Shown here: piece after piece, positions 1-8,772 of the stretch | Position numbering within the stretch: the first letter of the stretch is position 1 | Layout of the letters: every line of letters begins with the position of its first letter | Origin: Bacteroidota bacterium | GTDB lineage: Bacteria > Bacteroidota > Bacteroidia > Bacteroidales > Lentimicrobiaceae | Direction of reading: 5' to 3' | Length of the DNA: 64,000 bases | Assembly: GCA_023434665.1 (NCBI GenBank) | Contig: JAEYSM010000023.1 | Coordinates: forward strand, 1 to 64,000 | The notes under the pieces: generated by a model | The model's database searches: none | What the model was told of the DNA's origin: nothing | What the model saw: only the letters and a program-made list of their open reading frames with translations | Made by a program: the position numbers and the translations under genes

Positions 1-677
1 ACAGGGACTGACTCCCTGTTTATATAACCCTGAAGGAATAATAAGCAATTGGCATCAGTTGAAACAATGAATTCAGCACCCAGATCAATTGCTTGTTGTA
101 TAATTTCTGCTGCCATTTCGTTGTAAATTGTTTCAAAACGATTAATTGCGAATCCTTCAATATTACAATTCAAGGGTTGATTCTCAGTCTCTACAATCTG
201 AAGACCTCTCACATTTTTCAGCAACATTCTGGGCTCTTCTTTTATGCCATATTCTGCCAAGGCAACACAGCTATCAACAAACAGAATTTTATGATTAAAA
301 GTGGCTCCTACATCCTTAATGTTAAGTCTGTTAACTAAAAAGTCAGAAAATTCAAATATGTTTTTCCTTAATTGACGATACTCATTGTGAAGAGCGGCAT
401 TATAAAATAACTCATGATAATATTTCCTCACCATTGTGACACAAGATGCAGATGGAGCTACAATCAGTTCACAGCCAAAAAAATCCTTTATAAACTTTTC
501 GCCAATAGATTTTGCATGATCCCAATATCCATCATCGAAAGAGATCTTGCCACAACACGTTTGATTCTTATTATATTGAACCTTGACGCCCACTTTTTCA
601 AGGACTTTGATCATATTAAATCCTGTTTCCGGACAAACCTGATCAATATAACAGGGAATAAAAATATCAACCTTCAT
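1..677 (-). CDS. LutA/YkgE-like CCG-domain protein, 3' end cut by window edge
   Basis: Resembles LutA, the Fe-S oxidoreductase subunit of the L-lactate oxidation complex LutABC (two CCG domains). Reading from an ATG at 677, about 225 residues are visible with no stop before the left edge; the family is about 240 long, so only the last residues are missing. Seen: N-terminus MKVDIFIPCYIDQ, the first cysteine motif NQTCCGK (C41-C42), APSASC near residue 75, VDSC at 134-137 (relatives have HDSC or HDAC). The second motif, normally CCGFGG, reads NCNIEG (about 170-175), so one cysteine is lost. No lutB or lutC lies next to it in the window; the LUD protein at 5881-6525 is not adjacent. I am sure of the family, but not that it is a functional lactate enzyme. 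Confidence 0.8.
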   Translation of the reverse strand, partial: MKVDIFIPCYIDQVCPETGFNMIKVLEKVGVKVQYNKNQTCCGKISFDDGYWDHAKSIGEKFIKDFFGCELIVAPSASCVTMVRKYYHELFYNAALHNEYRQLRKNIFEFSDFLVNRLNIKDVGATFNHKILFVDSCVALAEYGIKEEPRMLLKNVRGLQIVETENQPLNCNIEGFAINRFETIYNEMAAEIIQQAIDLGAEFIVSTDANCLLFLQGYINRESVP

Positions 678-751
678 CAATTCACTTTAAAAGAACAAAG
701 CTAAAACAAATATAAATGCACTCAAATTACTTACTCAAAAAGGTAATAACG

Positions 752-2035
752 TTAAATTGTGCTTACTTTAAATCCAACTGTTTTAAAATCGTTCCAAAAT
801 TGTGGATAAGATTTGTTAACAACATCGGGATCGTTGATAATTAATGGCCCATTTTTCAAAGTGAGTAAAGACATGGCCATAGCAATCCTGTGATCATTAT
901 GTGTCTCAATATTTGCATCAGATGTTATTATCTTACCAGGAATAAATCGGAGGGTCTCAGCACCTTCAATTTCACAATTATATCCTTGCTTTACAAGTTC
1001 GGTTTTTATTGTTAGCAACCTGTTACTCTCTTTAATTTTAAGTGTTTCAAGACCAGTAATTTCGGCATTTAATTGAAGCGCAGCACATGAGACAGCTAAA
1101 GCAGGAGCAAGATCTGGGAAATCCCTGAGATCAAATTTAAGATCCGTTTCTGCTGGTTTATATTTCCTAATTCTCAATCCACCACTTTCCCTTTCAGATT
1201 TTACGCCCAAACGACTATATATTTCAACTAATACTCTATCCCCTTGAATTGAGTCAATCGAAAGGCCTTTTAACAAGAATCCACTATGTAGGTAATTATC
1301 TTCAGATAGTAAGGAAGTAAGAGCAAACCAGTAAGAGGCCGCTGACCAGTCAGGTTCACTTATTGAATCTACCGAATAACCGCCGCTGTTAATTTTTACC
1401 CATGAATCAGTCAACTCAATACATATGCCACATTTTTCCATCAAAGATGCAGTCATTTTAATATAAGGATACGAGACAACTGAGCCCAACCAACTTATTC
1501 TTAATCCATTCTTCATTTCAGGCGCTATCATCATCAAGGCTGAAATGAACTGGCTACTTATTGTAGGATCGATTTCAACCTCTCCCCCATTCAGGTCAAC
1601 ACCTTCGAATAGAACTGGTGGGTAGCCATCTGACTCCGTATATAAACATTTAGCACCTAAATTCTGTAAAGATTGAATTAATGGTCCGCAGGGTCTTCTT
1701 TTCATTCTTTCGGACCCTGTGATTATACGTCTCCCTGGGATAATAGAAAATAAGGCTGAGAGAAATCGGAAAACTGTTCCGGCATCTTCTGCTGAAAAAA
1801 TTTCAATCTTAGATAGTTCCTGATCTTGAGAAGAGTTCAGCCGATATGCCGGCAGTTTGTCAATCAACTCTTTCATCAACAGTGAATCGTTGCTGTCAGG
1901 AATGGGTATGTGAACTCTTTGACCAGAGAGATAATTAAGAATTAACATCCGATTAGCGATACTCTTCGATAATGGAAGGTCGATTACAATATTTTCAGAA
2001 AGTTTTAAAGGAGGAGTTAATAAGATTTTTTTCAC
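752..2035 (-). CDS. aroA: 3-phosphoshikimate 1-carboxyvinyltransferase (EPSP synthase)
   Basis: Sixth step of the shikimate pathway: transfers enolpyruvyl from PEP to shikimate-3-phosphate in the cytoplasm. 427 residues, normal family length. Seen: N-terminal substrate loop PLSKSIANR (relatives have SKSxSNR), DAGTVFRF followed by TGSERMKRRP (PEP-binding region), DFPDLAPAL holding the catalytic Asp, KESNRL, and HNDHRIAMA near the C-terminus. The start is a GTG at 2035, only 7 bases after the aroB stop; the ATG just upstream at 2043 is out of frame. It is translated after aroB on the same strand, so the two probably share a transcript. The sequence suggests a full, active enzyme. Confidence 0.95.
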   Translation of the reverse strand: MKKILLTPPLKLSENIVIDLPLSKSIANRMLILNYLSGQRVHIPIPDSNDSLLMKELIDKLPAYRLNSSQDQELSKIEIFSAEDAGTVFRFLSALFSIIPGRRIITGSERMKRRPCGPLIQSLQNLGAKCLYTESDGYPPVLFEGVDLNGGEVEIDPTISSQFISALMMIAPEMKNGLRISWLGSVVSYPYIKMTASLMEKCGICIELTDSWVKINSGGYSVDSISEPDWSAASYWFALTSLLSEDNYLHSGFLLKGLSIDSIQGDRVLVEIYSRLGVKSERESGGLRIRKYKPAETDLKFDLRDFPDLAPALAVSCAALQLNAEITGLETLKIKESNRLLTIKTELVKQGYNCEIEGAETLRFIPGKIITSDANIETHNDHRIAMAMSLLTLKNGPLIINDPDVVNKSYPQFWNDFKTVGFKVSTI

Positions 2036-2042
2036 GGTATCA

Positions 2043-3146
2043 TCACTTGGTTACATACCTAACAAAATCTGTATATCGAAACAAGCTCTCCCTGATAAGC
2101 GAAATATCACATTTTTGTCCATGAATACTCTTACCGATTTCAGGAATCAGTGTCATAAGAACATTACCATTTCTGTTCTTTTTATCATAGACGGTAATCT
2201 CAACAAGTTCTTCAATTGCTGCTGTTTCAATTTTATAGTGATCAAAATTCAAGAGGATATTTCGAATAATCTCATCCCGGTGAGCATGCGATAGATTACA
2301 AATACGATATGAAATATAGGAGGCACAAATCATTCCCATTGCTACTGCTTCTCCATGACTCAGGGGTGAACTATCATGCCGGAGTGAATATGTTTCAAAG
2401 GCATGACCAATAGTGTGTCCAAAATTTAGCAATCTCCTGGGGCCATTCTCATAGTAATCTGAGTTCACTATTTTACACTTGATCTCTGCTGCATCATAAA
2501 TTAAATCATCCCATGATTTATTAACTGCCATAGGCATTACATTGAGTCTTTTCCAAAAATGTGAGTCAGCAATCAAAGCGTGTTTCATCATCTCTGCATA
2601 TCCTGAAAGCATATATCGGAAAGGCAGAGTTTTCAGAAATTCAGGCCATACATAAACGGCAAGTGGATTTGCAAATAATCCCACCATATTCTTGAGAGAT
2701 GATAAATCAACACCTGTCTTCCCCCCAATTCCGGCATCAATCATGGCCATCAAAGTAGTTGGAATATTTATATAAGACATTCCTCTGTGAAAAGTAGATG
2801 CGGCGAAACCACCAATATCAGATATAACACCTCCTCCTAAATTGATTAGCAATGAGTTACGGTTCGCTCCCATTACAGCAAGTTGATTCCAAATTTTTTC
2901 ACAGTTTTGAATTGTTTTATTTTCTTCCCCTGGTTCAATAACTATTCTGCAGGCATTGTTAAGTGAAGGTACTTGCTCAACTAATTTTGGCAAACAGTAT
3001 TCAGCTGTGTTTCTATCTGTTAATACAACAATAGGTGATCGTTCTAAATAGTTAGTTCGTAATTGTGAAGCCAGATAAGATAAGGAATCGGAACCAAGAT
3101 TAACCGGCGTTCCCGCAATTTCAAGTGTTCTGAGCTTTTTAGTCAT
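2043..3146 (-). CDS. aroB: 3-dehydroquinate synthase
   Basis: Second shikimate step: NAD- and Zn-dependent cyclisation of DAHP to 3-dehydroquinate. 367 residues. Seen: the nucleotide-binding glycine region NLGGGVISDIGGFAAS, the segment IPTTLMAMIDAGIGGKTGVD, and zinc-ligand contexts YAEMMKHALIAD (Glu), NFGHTIGHAFE (His) and SHGEAVAMGM (His). The N-terminus is divergent, with a short strand before the Rossmann-like part. It is the first gene of an aroB-aroA pair and divergent from proline dehydrogenase, with 112 bases between the two starts. Confidence 0.95.
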   Translation of the reverse strand: MTKKLRTLEIAGTPVNLGSDSLSYLASQLRTNYLERSPIVVLTDRNTAEYCLPKLVEQVPSLNNACRIVIEPGEENKTIQNCEKIWNQLAVMGANRNSLLINLGGGVISDIGGFAASTFHRGMSYINIPTTLMAMIDAGIGGKTGVDLSSLKNMVGLFANPLAVYVWPEFLKTLPFRYMLSGYAEMMKHALIADSHFWKRLNVMPMAVNKSWDDLIYDAAEIKCKIVNSDYYENGPRRLLNFGHTIGHAFETYSLRHDSSPLSHGEAVAMGMICASYISYRICNLSHAHRDEIIRNILLNFDHYKIETAAIEELVEITVYDKKNRNGNVLMTLIPEIGKSIHGQKCDISLIRESLFRYTDFVRYVTK

Positions 3147-3258
3147 AGTATGGAATATTGTCCTTTACGAAAGTAACTAAATTTAATTGAATGTATCATA
3201 ACAAACTGACAAGTTTTGTTATATTTGGAAGTGATTACATCAACTTTACACTAACCTT

Positions 3259-4443
3259 ATGGAAATCAATTTTTACGATACAGCCATTGCTTTTAAGGGG
3301 AAAACAAATAAAGAGCTAAAAAGTGCATATTATCTGTTTAAAATTATGAAAAACAGAGGATTAGTTAAAACTAGTGAAAGAATGCTACTTTTAGCTATGC
3401 GATTGAAAATACCCTATTCATGGGTTATTGAAAGCACTATTTACAAACAATTTGTTGGAGGTAAAAGTATTGAAGAAAGTACTTCTGTAGTAGAGAAGCT
3501 TAGCAAGTATAACGTACATAGTATATTGGATTATTCAGTTGAAGGAAACACCAGTCCAGATGGAATGGATCGTACTATGGAGGAAACACTGCGAACAATT
3601 GAGAATGCTTCAAATAACAAGTATATCCCTTTTGCAGTTTTTAAACCTAGTGCTTTTGCTTCTCCACATCTTCTTGAAAATGCAATTCAAGGTAAGCCAT
3701 TAGACAACGTTATGTTTTCATTATTAGGCGATTTTAAAAATCGTGTTGACATATTATGCAATCGGGCATTTCAATTAGGAGTTCCAATAATGATTGATGC
3801 TGAAGAAAGTTGGTACCAGCATCTTGTAGATGAGACTATCGAAGAAATGATGTTGAAGTATAATAAACAGAAGGCTATTGTTTTTAATACACTTCAGATG
3901 TATCGTCATGACAGATTGAAATTTTTGCGAGAAAGTTTGGTAAAAGCAAGAGAAAAAGGATACTTCATAGGGATAAAGTTTGTGAGAGGTGCATATATGG
4001 AAAGGGAAAGGGCACGGGCGATTGATAAGGGATATCCATCTCCAATATGCGGAACAAAAGAAGAAACCGACAAATTGTATAATGAAGCACTGATATTAAC
4101 TTTAGAAAATCTTGATATTGCAGCCTTGTTCTCAGGAAGCCATAACGAAGAGAGCAATATGCTGCTTGCAAAGGAGATGGTTAAGAGAAATATAAATCCA
4201 GGCGACAAACGAATCTGGATCTCCCAATTATATGGAATGAGCGATCACATAAGTTTTAATCTTGCCCATCATGGTTTCAATGTTGCTAAATACGTACCGT
4301 ATGGTCCTGTAAAATCGGTTATGCCATATTTACTCAGGAGAGCAGAAGAAAATACTGCTATCTCTGGCCAAACAACACGGGAACTTCGTTTGCTTCAGCT
4401 TGAAAAAATACGAAGGGCAAAAAATAATGCAACTAAGAATTAA
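3259..4443 (+). CDS. Proline dehydrogenase, monofunctional
   Basis: FAD-dependent oxidation of proline to pyrroline-5-carboxylate, passing electrons to quinone. 394 residues forming the PRODH (beta-alpha)8 barrel only; the aldehyde dehydrogenase half of PutA is absent and no P5C dehydrogenase gene lies nearby. Seen: YSVEGN near residue 95, MIDAEESWYQ, and the hallmark FVRGAYMERERARA near residue 240 with the conserved Arg and Tyr residues, then YVPYGPV and YLLRRAEEN near the C-terminus, where the paired Arg residues bind the proline carboxylate. A TATATTTG box at 3220-3227 could be the -7 element, but I see no well-spaced -33. The last 11 bases overlap the purB 3' end on the other strand. Confidence 0.93.
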   Translation: MEINFYDTAIAFKGKTNKELKSAYYLFKIMKNRGLVKTSERMLLLAMRLKIPYSWVIESTIYKQFVGGKSIEESTSVVEKLSKYNVHSILDYSVEGNTSPDGMDRTMEETLRTIENASNNKYIPFAVFKPSAFASPHLLENAIQGKPLDNVMFSLLGDFKNRVDILCNRAFQLGVPIMIDAEESWYQHLVDETIEEMMLKYNKQKAIVFNTLQMYRHDRLKFLRESLVKAREKGYFIGIKFVRGAYMERERARAIDKGYPSPICGTKEETDKLYNEALILTLENLDIAALFSGSHNEESNMLLAKEMVKRNINPGDKRIWISQLYGMSDHISFNLAHHGFNVAKYVPYGPVKSVMPYLLRRAEENTAISGQTTRELRLLQLEKIRRAKNNATKN

Positions 4444-5791
4444 ATTGTAATGAACCTGTGTAATTATGAGGTGATAAAGCTCTTAGTTCTTCTTTGACTG
4501 CTTGTGTGACTGAAAGATTATTTATGAAAGCATTAATACTTTCTTCCGTAATTTTCTCATTCGTCCTTGTTAATTCTTTCAAAGCTTCATAAGGCTTTGA
4601 ATATCCTTCTCTTCGAAGAATAGTCTGAATTGCTTCTGATATTACTGCCCAATTATTGTCGAGGTCTGCAAATATCTTCTCTTCATTAAGAATAAGTTTA
4701 TTTATTCCTTTGCCTATTGATTTTAAAGCAACCAATGTATGTGCGAAAGGAACACCAATATTTCTGGTAACAGTGGAGTCGGTTAAGTCTCTTTGTAATC
4801 TTGATATGGGAAGTTTGTTGGATAAGTGACCGAATATCGCGTTTGCTAATCCTAAATTTCCTTCAGCATTTTCAAAGTCAATAGGATTCACTTTATGAGG
4901 CATTGCTGAAGACCCTACTTCGTTGGCTACAATTTTTTGCTTGAAATAATCCATTGCGATATACATCCAGATATCTCTACAGAAGTCAATTAAGATTGTA
5001 TTTATACGGGACATCCCATCAAACATTGCTGCCAAATTATCATAGTGCTCTATCTGTGTTGTCACTTTCTGACGTTCTAGTCCCAAATGTGACTTTGTAA
5101 AGTTATCAGTAAATGTCACCCATTCGATTTCAGGATACGCTGCATAATGGGCATTTAGATTACCAGTTGCTCCTCCGAATTTTACAGTAATAGGTACAGC
5201 CTTCAGTAGTTTGATCTGTTGTTTAAGCCTATCAACAAAAACATACAATTCTTTTCCAACACTGGTCGGACTGGCTGGCTGACCATGTGTTCGGGCAAGC
5301 ATTGGAATATTCTTCCAACTCTTTGCTTTTGATGCAATGCGCTGGACAACATCTTCAAGCATTGGTAAATAAACTTCTTCTAATGCAAGTTTCAGTGCAT
5401 ATGGAGATGAAGTATTATTTATATCCTGTGATGTGAGTCCAAAGTGAATGAACTCTTTATATTTAGCAAGCCCTAATTTGTCAAATTTCTTCTTAAGGTA
5501 ATATTCCACTGCTTTGACATCATGATTAGTAGTCGCTTCAATATCTTTAACTTCCTGAGCATCCTGAAAAGTGAAATCACGGCATAAGGATCTTAGATCC
5601 TCAAGTTTAGACTGGTCAAAATCTTTAAGTTGTGGCAAAGGCAATTGACATAAAGCAATAAAGTATTCAACTTCAACGAATACTCTGTAATTAATCAAAG
5701 CTGCTTCAGAAAAATAATAAGCAAGGCCTTCAATCTGTTTACGGTACCTCCCATCGATAGGAGAAACGGCGTTTAAATTAGTTAATTCCAT
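4433..5791 (-). CDS. purB: Adenylosuccinate lyase
   Basis: Cleaves SAICAR and adenylosuccinate in purine synthesis, releasing fumarate. Of the large PurB type like that of E. coli (452 residues from this start). Seen: N-terminal MELTNLNAVSPIDGRY, ARTHGQPASPTSVGKE with the conserved His, and the flexible signature loop GSSAMPHKVNPIDFENAEGN with the catalytic Ser. The frame is open 8 codons further up to 5815, but I start at the ATG at 5791 because the N-terminus then matches the family and because a promoter box (5813-5820) covers the upstream alternative. Convergent with proline dehydrogenase, the 3' ends overlapping by 11 bp. Confidence 0.96.
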   Translation of the reverse strand: MELTNLNAVSPIDGRYRKQIEGLAYYFSEAALINYRVFVEVEYFIALCQLPLPQLKDFDQSKLEDLRSLCRDFTFQDAQEVKDIEATTNHDVKAVEYYLKKKFDKLGLAKYKEFIHFGLTSQDINNTSSPYALKLALEEVYLPMLEDVVQRIASKAKSWKNIPMLARTHGQPASPTSVGKELYVFVDRLKQQIKLLKAVPITVKFGGATGNLNAHYAAYPEIEWVTFTDNFTKSHLGLERQKVTTQIEHYDNLAAMFDGMSRINTILIDFCRDIWMYIAMDYFKQKIVANEVGSSAMPHKVNPIDFENAEGNLGLANAIFGHLSNKLPISRLQRDLTDSTVTRNIGVPFAHTLVALKSIGKGINKLILNEEKIFADLDNNWAVISEAIQTILRREGYSKPYEALKELTRTNEKITEESINAFINNLSVTQAVKEELRALSPHNYTGSLQFNS

Positions 5792-5812
5792 TTGTGGTGT
5801 TTTACTTCTGGT

Positions 5813-5843
5813 CAAATATAGGCAAGGACAGAAGAGAATTCAA
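5813..5843 (-). promoter_or_regulatory. Bacteroidota-type promoter of purB
   Basis: Read on the minus strand: TTG (5843-5841), 20-base spacer, TATATTTG (5820-5813), a full match to the -33 TTTG/TTG and -7 TAnnTTTG elements of the Bacteroidota housekeeping sigma factor. Transcription would start only about 10-15 bases before the ATG at 5791, giving a very short leader, and excludes a start at 5815. Confidence 0.65.
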
Positions 5844-5880
5844 GTATTTTTAATTAGAATCGAGTTAAAATTTAAAATAT

Positions 5881-6525
5881 TTACATGCCAAGCATTTCTC
5901 CAACAATGATAATCTCGGTTGGGGTAAGTGCAGGACGTTTTTTTAGAATTGTATAAGCTCTGCATCCCCTTTCTATGCATGTACAGTCATGGCAGATGCC
6001 ATCTTCTGCACATGGTGTTCTTCTACTTAGTCTTTTCATATTCAATGGAGCAGCCACGAATTCAATTCTTTTAAACGCTTCTTCCTCACTATGGACTATT
6101 TTGTTCAATCCTGCAACAATAATGACCTTTTTAGGGCCGAAAATCATTGATGCAACACGATTCCCGTTTCCATCAACATTAACTAAGTGACCATGTTTTG
6201 TAATTGCATTAGTACTGCTGATAAAGATATCACTCGTCAGTTGCTTTCGCATAATTTCAATCTTTTGAGACTGACTGTACCCTGCAATACCATGATCAAG
6301 TACGATAGCACCACGATCTTTAGAGTATGACTGAATCTCCATTGATCTAACAGTCATTGAACCTCCAAATGCTATTTTCATTCCCGGGTAAATTTGATTC
6401 AAAATATAATCGCGGGCTTCAACTTTGTTCTTTATGAAAATAGCCTCAAAAAAATTTTTCTTCAGATTCGTAATGACTTCTTCGATTATTCCCGGTGCTG
6501 AAATAGTTGAGTTAATGTATTCCAT
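5881..6525 (-). CDS. LUD-domain protein (LutC/YkgG-like)
   Basis: Member of the LUD (lactate utilisation, former DUF162) family. 214 residues from the ATG at 6525. Seen: GMKIAFGGSMTVRS, the core NAITKHGHLVNVDGNGNRVA, IFGPKKVIIVAGLNKI, and a C-terminal cysteine cluster PCAEDGICHDCTCIERGC that resembles a metal-binding site. The frame extends 6 codons upstream to a TTG at 6543, but that codon lies inside a TATATTTG promoter box (6548-6541, minus), so the ATG is preferred. It stands alone, away from the LutA-like gene. Substrate unknown; lactate use is only suggested by the family name. Confidence 0.82.
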   Translation of the reverse strand: MEYINSTISAPGIIEEVITNLKKNFFEAIFIKNKVEARDYILNQIYPGMKIAFGGSMTVRSMEIQSYSKDRGAIVLDHGIAGYSQSQKIEIMRKQLTSDIFISSTNAITKHGHLVNVDGNGNRVASMIFGPKKVIIVAGLNKIVHSEEEAFKRIEFVAAPLNMKRLSRRTPCAEDGICHDCTCIERGCRAYTILKKRPALTPTEIIIVGEMLGM

Positions 6526-6670
6526 TCGATATTTTTTTTGCAAATATAAATAGCAACTATATTCACAAAGAAGTTTGCAGAAAACTTTGTAATTTCAGAC
6601 TATCGATTGGATTATAAATTTCATCAAAACAGGTGAAATTCACTCCTCAAAAGAGTAATGCATTTTGAGA

Positions 6671-6862
6671 TTATGCCTGATAATTATCGAATACTTCCCC
6701 AAGAATATCAGGATATTTTTCTGTAAAACTTAAGCGACACCATTTAATGAGCATTTGTACTTCATCTTCTTTTAAAACTCTCTTTGATTTTTCGAGTTCT
6801 TTTCTGAAAAGTTCCCTGTCAAAACTCACCTTTTCTAAGACTGTTTTTGAATATTCTAACAT
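6671..6862 (-). CDS. Small conserved protein of unknown function, 63 aa
   Basis: A highly charged, helical protein: residues 1-40 are rich in Lys and Glu (SFDRELFRKELEKSKRVLKE) followed by an amphipathic stretch with a single Cys (IKWCRLSF). No signal peptide or membrane segment. I recall similar 60-65-residue proteins with the pattern EYxKxxLxKVSFDRxLFxKEL in other Bacteroidota, often as lone genes, which is why I count it as real. Spaced about 150 bases from both neighbours. Function not known. Confidence 0.65.
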   Translation of the reverse strand: MLEYSKTVLEKVSFDRELFRKELEKSKRVLKEDEVQMLIKWCRLSFTEKYPDILGEVFDNYQA

Positions 6863-7027
6863 GTAAACTAGCTTTTTGAGTGTCTAAAGTTGTGTTGAAG
6901 AGCCTTTAATTAGCTGTATAACACTTTCTGATGAAACTTGTTTGAGGATAATGTTTATTTAGAATGAAGTAAAAACATTGAATATCAGACACCTACATAA
7001 TATCTAATGAAGAAATCCGGTTTACTA

Positions 7028-8254
7028 TTAATGAAAAGCAGCAAGTAAGAGCTCAATATCTTTATGGGGTAATTTAAAATGATCGCTGATGTATCGATTG
7101 GTTGAAATGCCATTGTATAGATAAACACCGTTTCTTATTCCTTGGTCTACCCGGAGAATATTTGTAATTCCTCCTTCTTCCCCAACTCTTTGGATTATTG
7201 GAACAATTAGGTTACTTAATGCAAGAGATGCTGTCCTGGGAACCTTAGAGGCAATATTGGGGACACAATAATGGATTACGCCATGCTTAGCAAAAACAGG
7301 ATTTTTATGATCGGTCATAAGAGAAGTTTCAAAACAACCACCCTGATCAATGCTCACATCAATTATAACCGATCCTTGTTTCATTCCCATGACCATTTCT
7401 TCGGAAACACACACAGGGGAAAAGCCGGCTTTAGATCTTACAGCTCCAATTGCCACATCTGCAAAGGCTAATGCAGTTTTTAACATACCAGGTTGAATTA
7501 CACTGGTATAAACTCGCATTCCTATATTGTTTTGTAATCTCCTAAGCCTATATACTGAATTATCAAAAACTTTGACAAAAGCACCCATTCCAATTGCAGC
7601 TCTACAAGCAAATTCGCCAACGGTTCCTGCTCCAAGAATAACAACTTCTGTTGGTGTGATACCACTCAAACCTCCAAACATGATACCTCGTCCATATTCC
7701 GGACTGCACAAATAATCAGCAGCAATCAATATGGAAGTTGTACCGGCTATTTCACTCATTGCTCTTACAATGGGAAAATTACCATCACGGTCGTTAATAT
7801 ATTCATAAGCTAGTGCGGTAATGCGCTTGGCAGATAACTGCTTAAAATGAAAATCTGTTAATCCTGCTATGTTTAGAGATGAGAATAGCACCTGCTTTCC
7901 TCTTAACATGGAAATTTCAGTGGAGGTAGGTGGTGCAACTTTAACAATTATATCTGCATGAAAAACCACATTCGACTCATATGCGATCTCTGCTCCCACC
8001 TCGCTAAAATGGCTGTTCTCGAAATGAGAAGCTTTGCCTGCTTCACTTTCAACAATCACCCTGTGGCCTTCTCTTACGAGAATTCGAATAGCCTCTGGCG
8101 ATAAAGCTACCCTGTTTTCCAACCAAACGGTTTCTTTTGGAACACCTATTGATAATCTACAGGCCTTATTAGGAATCTCCAAGCGCTCTTCACGAGGCAT
8201 TAATTGAGTTGTTGAAGATGGAAACAACTTAAAGTCTTTGTTCTGGTCTTCCAT
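7028..8254 (-). CDS. ald: Alanine dehydrogenase family protein
   Basis: NAD-dependent conversion of alanine to pyruvate and ammonium. 408 residues. Two domains: the N-terminal AlaDh/PNT catalytic domain with GVPKETVWLENRVALSPE (conserved Lys and Arg) and YEYINDRDGNFPIVRAMSEI, then a Rossmann domain with VVILGAGTVGEFACRAA (GxGxxG) and VIIDVSIDQGGCFETS. About 35 extra residues precede the usual start, a feature I associate with the Bacteroidota form. The related transhydrogenase alpha subunit is less likely because no membrane part or beta-subunit gene is present. Transcribed alone; about 80 bases separate it from tsaE upstream. Confidence 0.88.
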   Translation of the reverse strand: MEDQNKDFKLFPSSTTQLMPREERLEIPNKACRLSIGVPKETVWLENRVALSPEAIRILVREGHRVIVESEAGKASHFENSHFSEVGAEIAYESNVVFHADIIVKVAPPTSTEISMLRGKQVLFSSLNIAGLTDFHFKQLSAKRITALAYEYINDRDGNFPIVRAMSEIAGTTSILIAADYLCSPEYGRGIMFGGLSGITPTEVVILGAGTVGEFACRAAIGMGAFVKVFDNSVYRLRRLQNNIGMRVYTSVIQPGMLKTALAFADVAIGAVRSKAGFSPVCVSEEMVMGMKQGSVIIDVSIDQGGCFETSLMTDHKNPVFAKHGVIHYCVPNIASKVPRTASLALSNLIVPIIQRVGEEGGITNILRVDQGIRNGVYLYNGISTNRYISDHFKLPHKDIELLLAAFH

Positions 8255-8334
8255 TTTACAAATTGTTTTCCATTAAATGCAAAGCTATTAAAAAATCATG
8301 ATGATCTAAACAGCTGACTATCTCAACATCAGTT

Positions 8335-8772
8335 TTATCTATTTGTAATATTAGTTTTTATAATTCTGGCACCAGTTGATTCTTCCACTTCAATTGTAAT
8401 ATGCACACAATCAGCGGGCATTAAATTCATTGCTAATTCAGGCCACTCAATTAAACATATAGAATCACTAAAAAGATACTCTTCATATCCTATATCAAGG
8501 AGTTCATCAGAATTTTTAATCCTATACAGATCAAAATGAAATATACTATCTCCATTAACCGTCCGGTATTCATTTACAATAGAAAAGGTAGGACTATTAA
8601 CAATATCAACAACATCCAGCACATTACATACTTCTTTAATAAGAGTTGTTTTTCCTGCTCCCATTTTCCCTGAGAAAAGAAATATCTTTTTATTATGGTA
8701 CTGGTTGATTATTAATTGGGCAATGGATTCTAATTTTGTAATGTCGGAGCAAATAAATTCTTGCGTACTCAT
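8335..8772 (-). CDS. tsaE: tRNA threonylcarbamoyladenosine biosynthesis ATPase TsaE
   Basis: ATPase that works with TsaB and TsaD to make t6A37 in ANN-decoding tRNAs. 145 residues. Seen: Walker A GKMGAGKTT (35-43), NSPTFSIVNEY (the conserved switch region), HFDLYRI, and LIEWPE. The start codon follows the porX stop with no bases between (porX TAA 8773-8775 on the plus coordinate, tsaE ATG 8772-8770), so the two are probably translationally coupled. Confidence 0.93.
   Translation of the reverse strand: MSTQEFICSDITKLESIAQLIINQYHNKKIFLFSGKMGAGKTTLIKEVCNVLDVVDIVNSPTFSIVNEYRTVNGDSIFHFDLYRIKNSDELLDIGYEEYLFSDSICLIEWPELAMNLMPADCVHITIEVEESTGARIIKTNITNR

Noticed and set aside
93..704. Two plus-strand frames of 81 and 96 codons
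   Set aside because: The minus strand here codes for the LutA-like protein with recognisable cysteine motifs; the plus-strand products have none.
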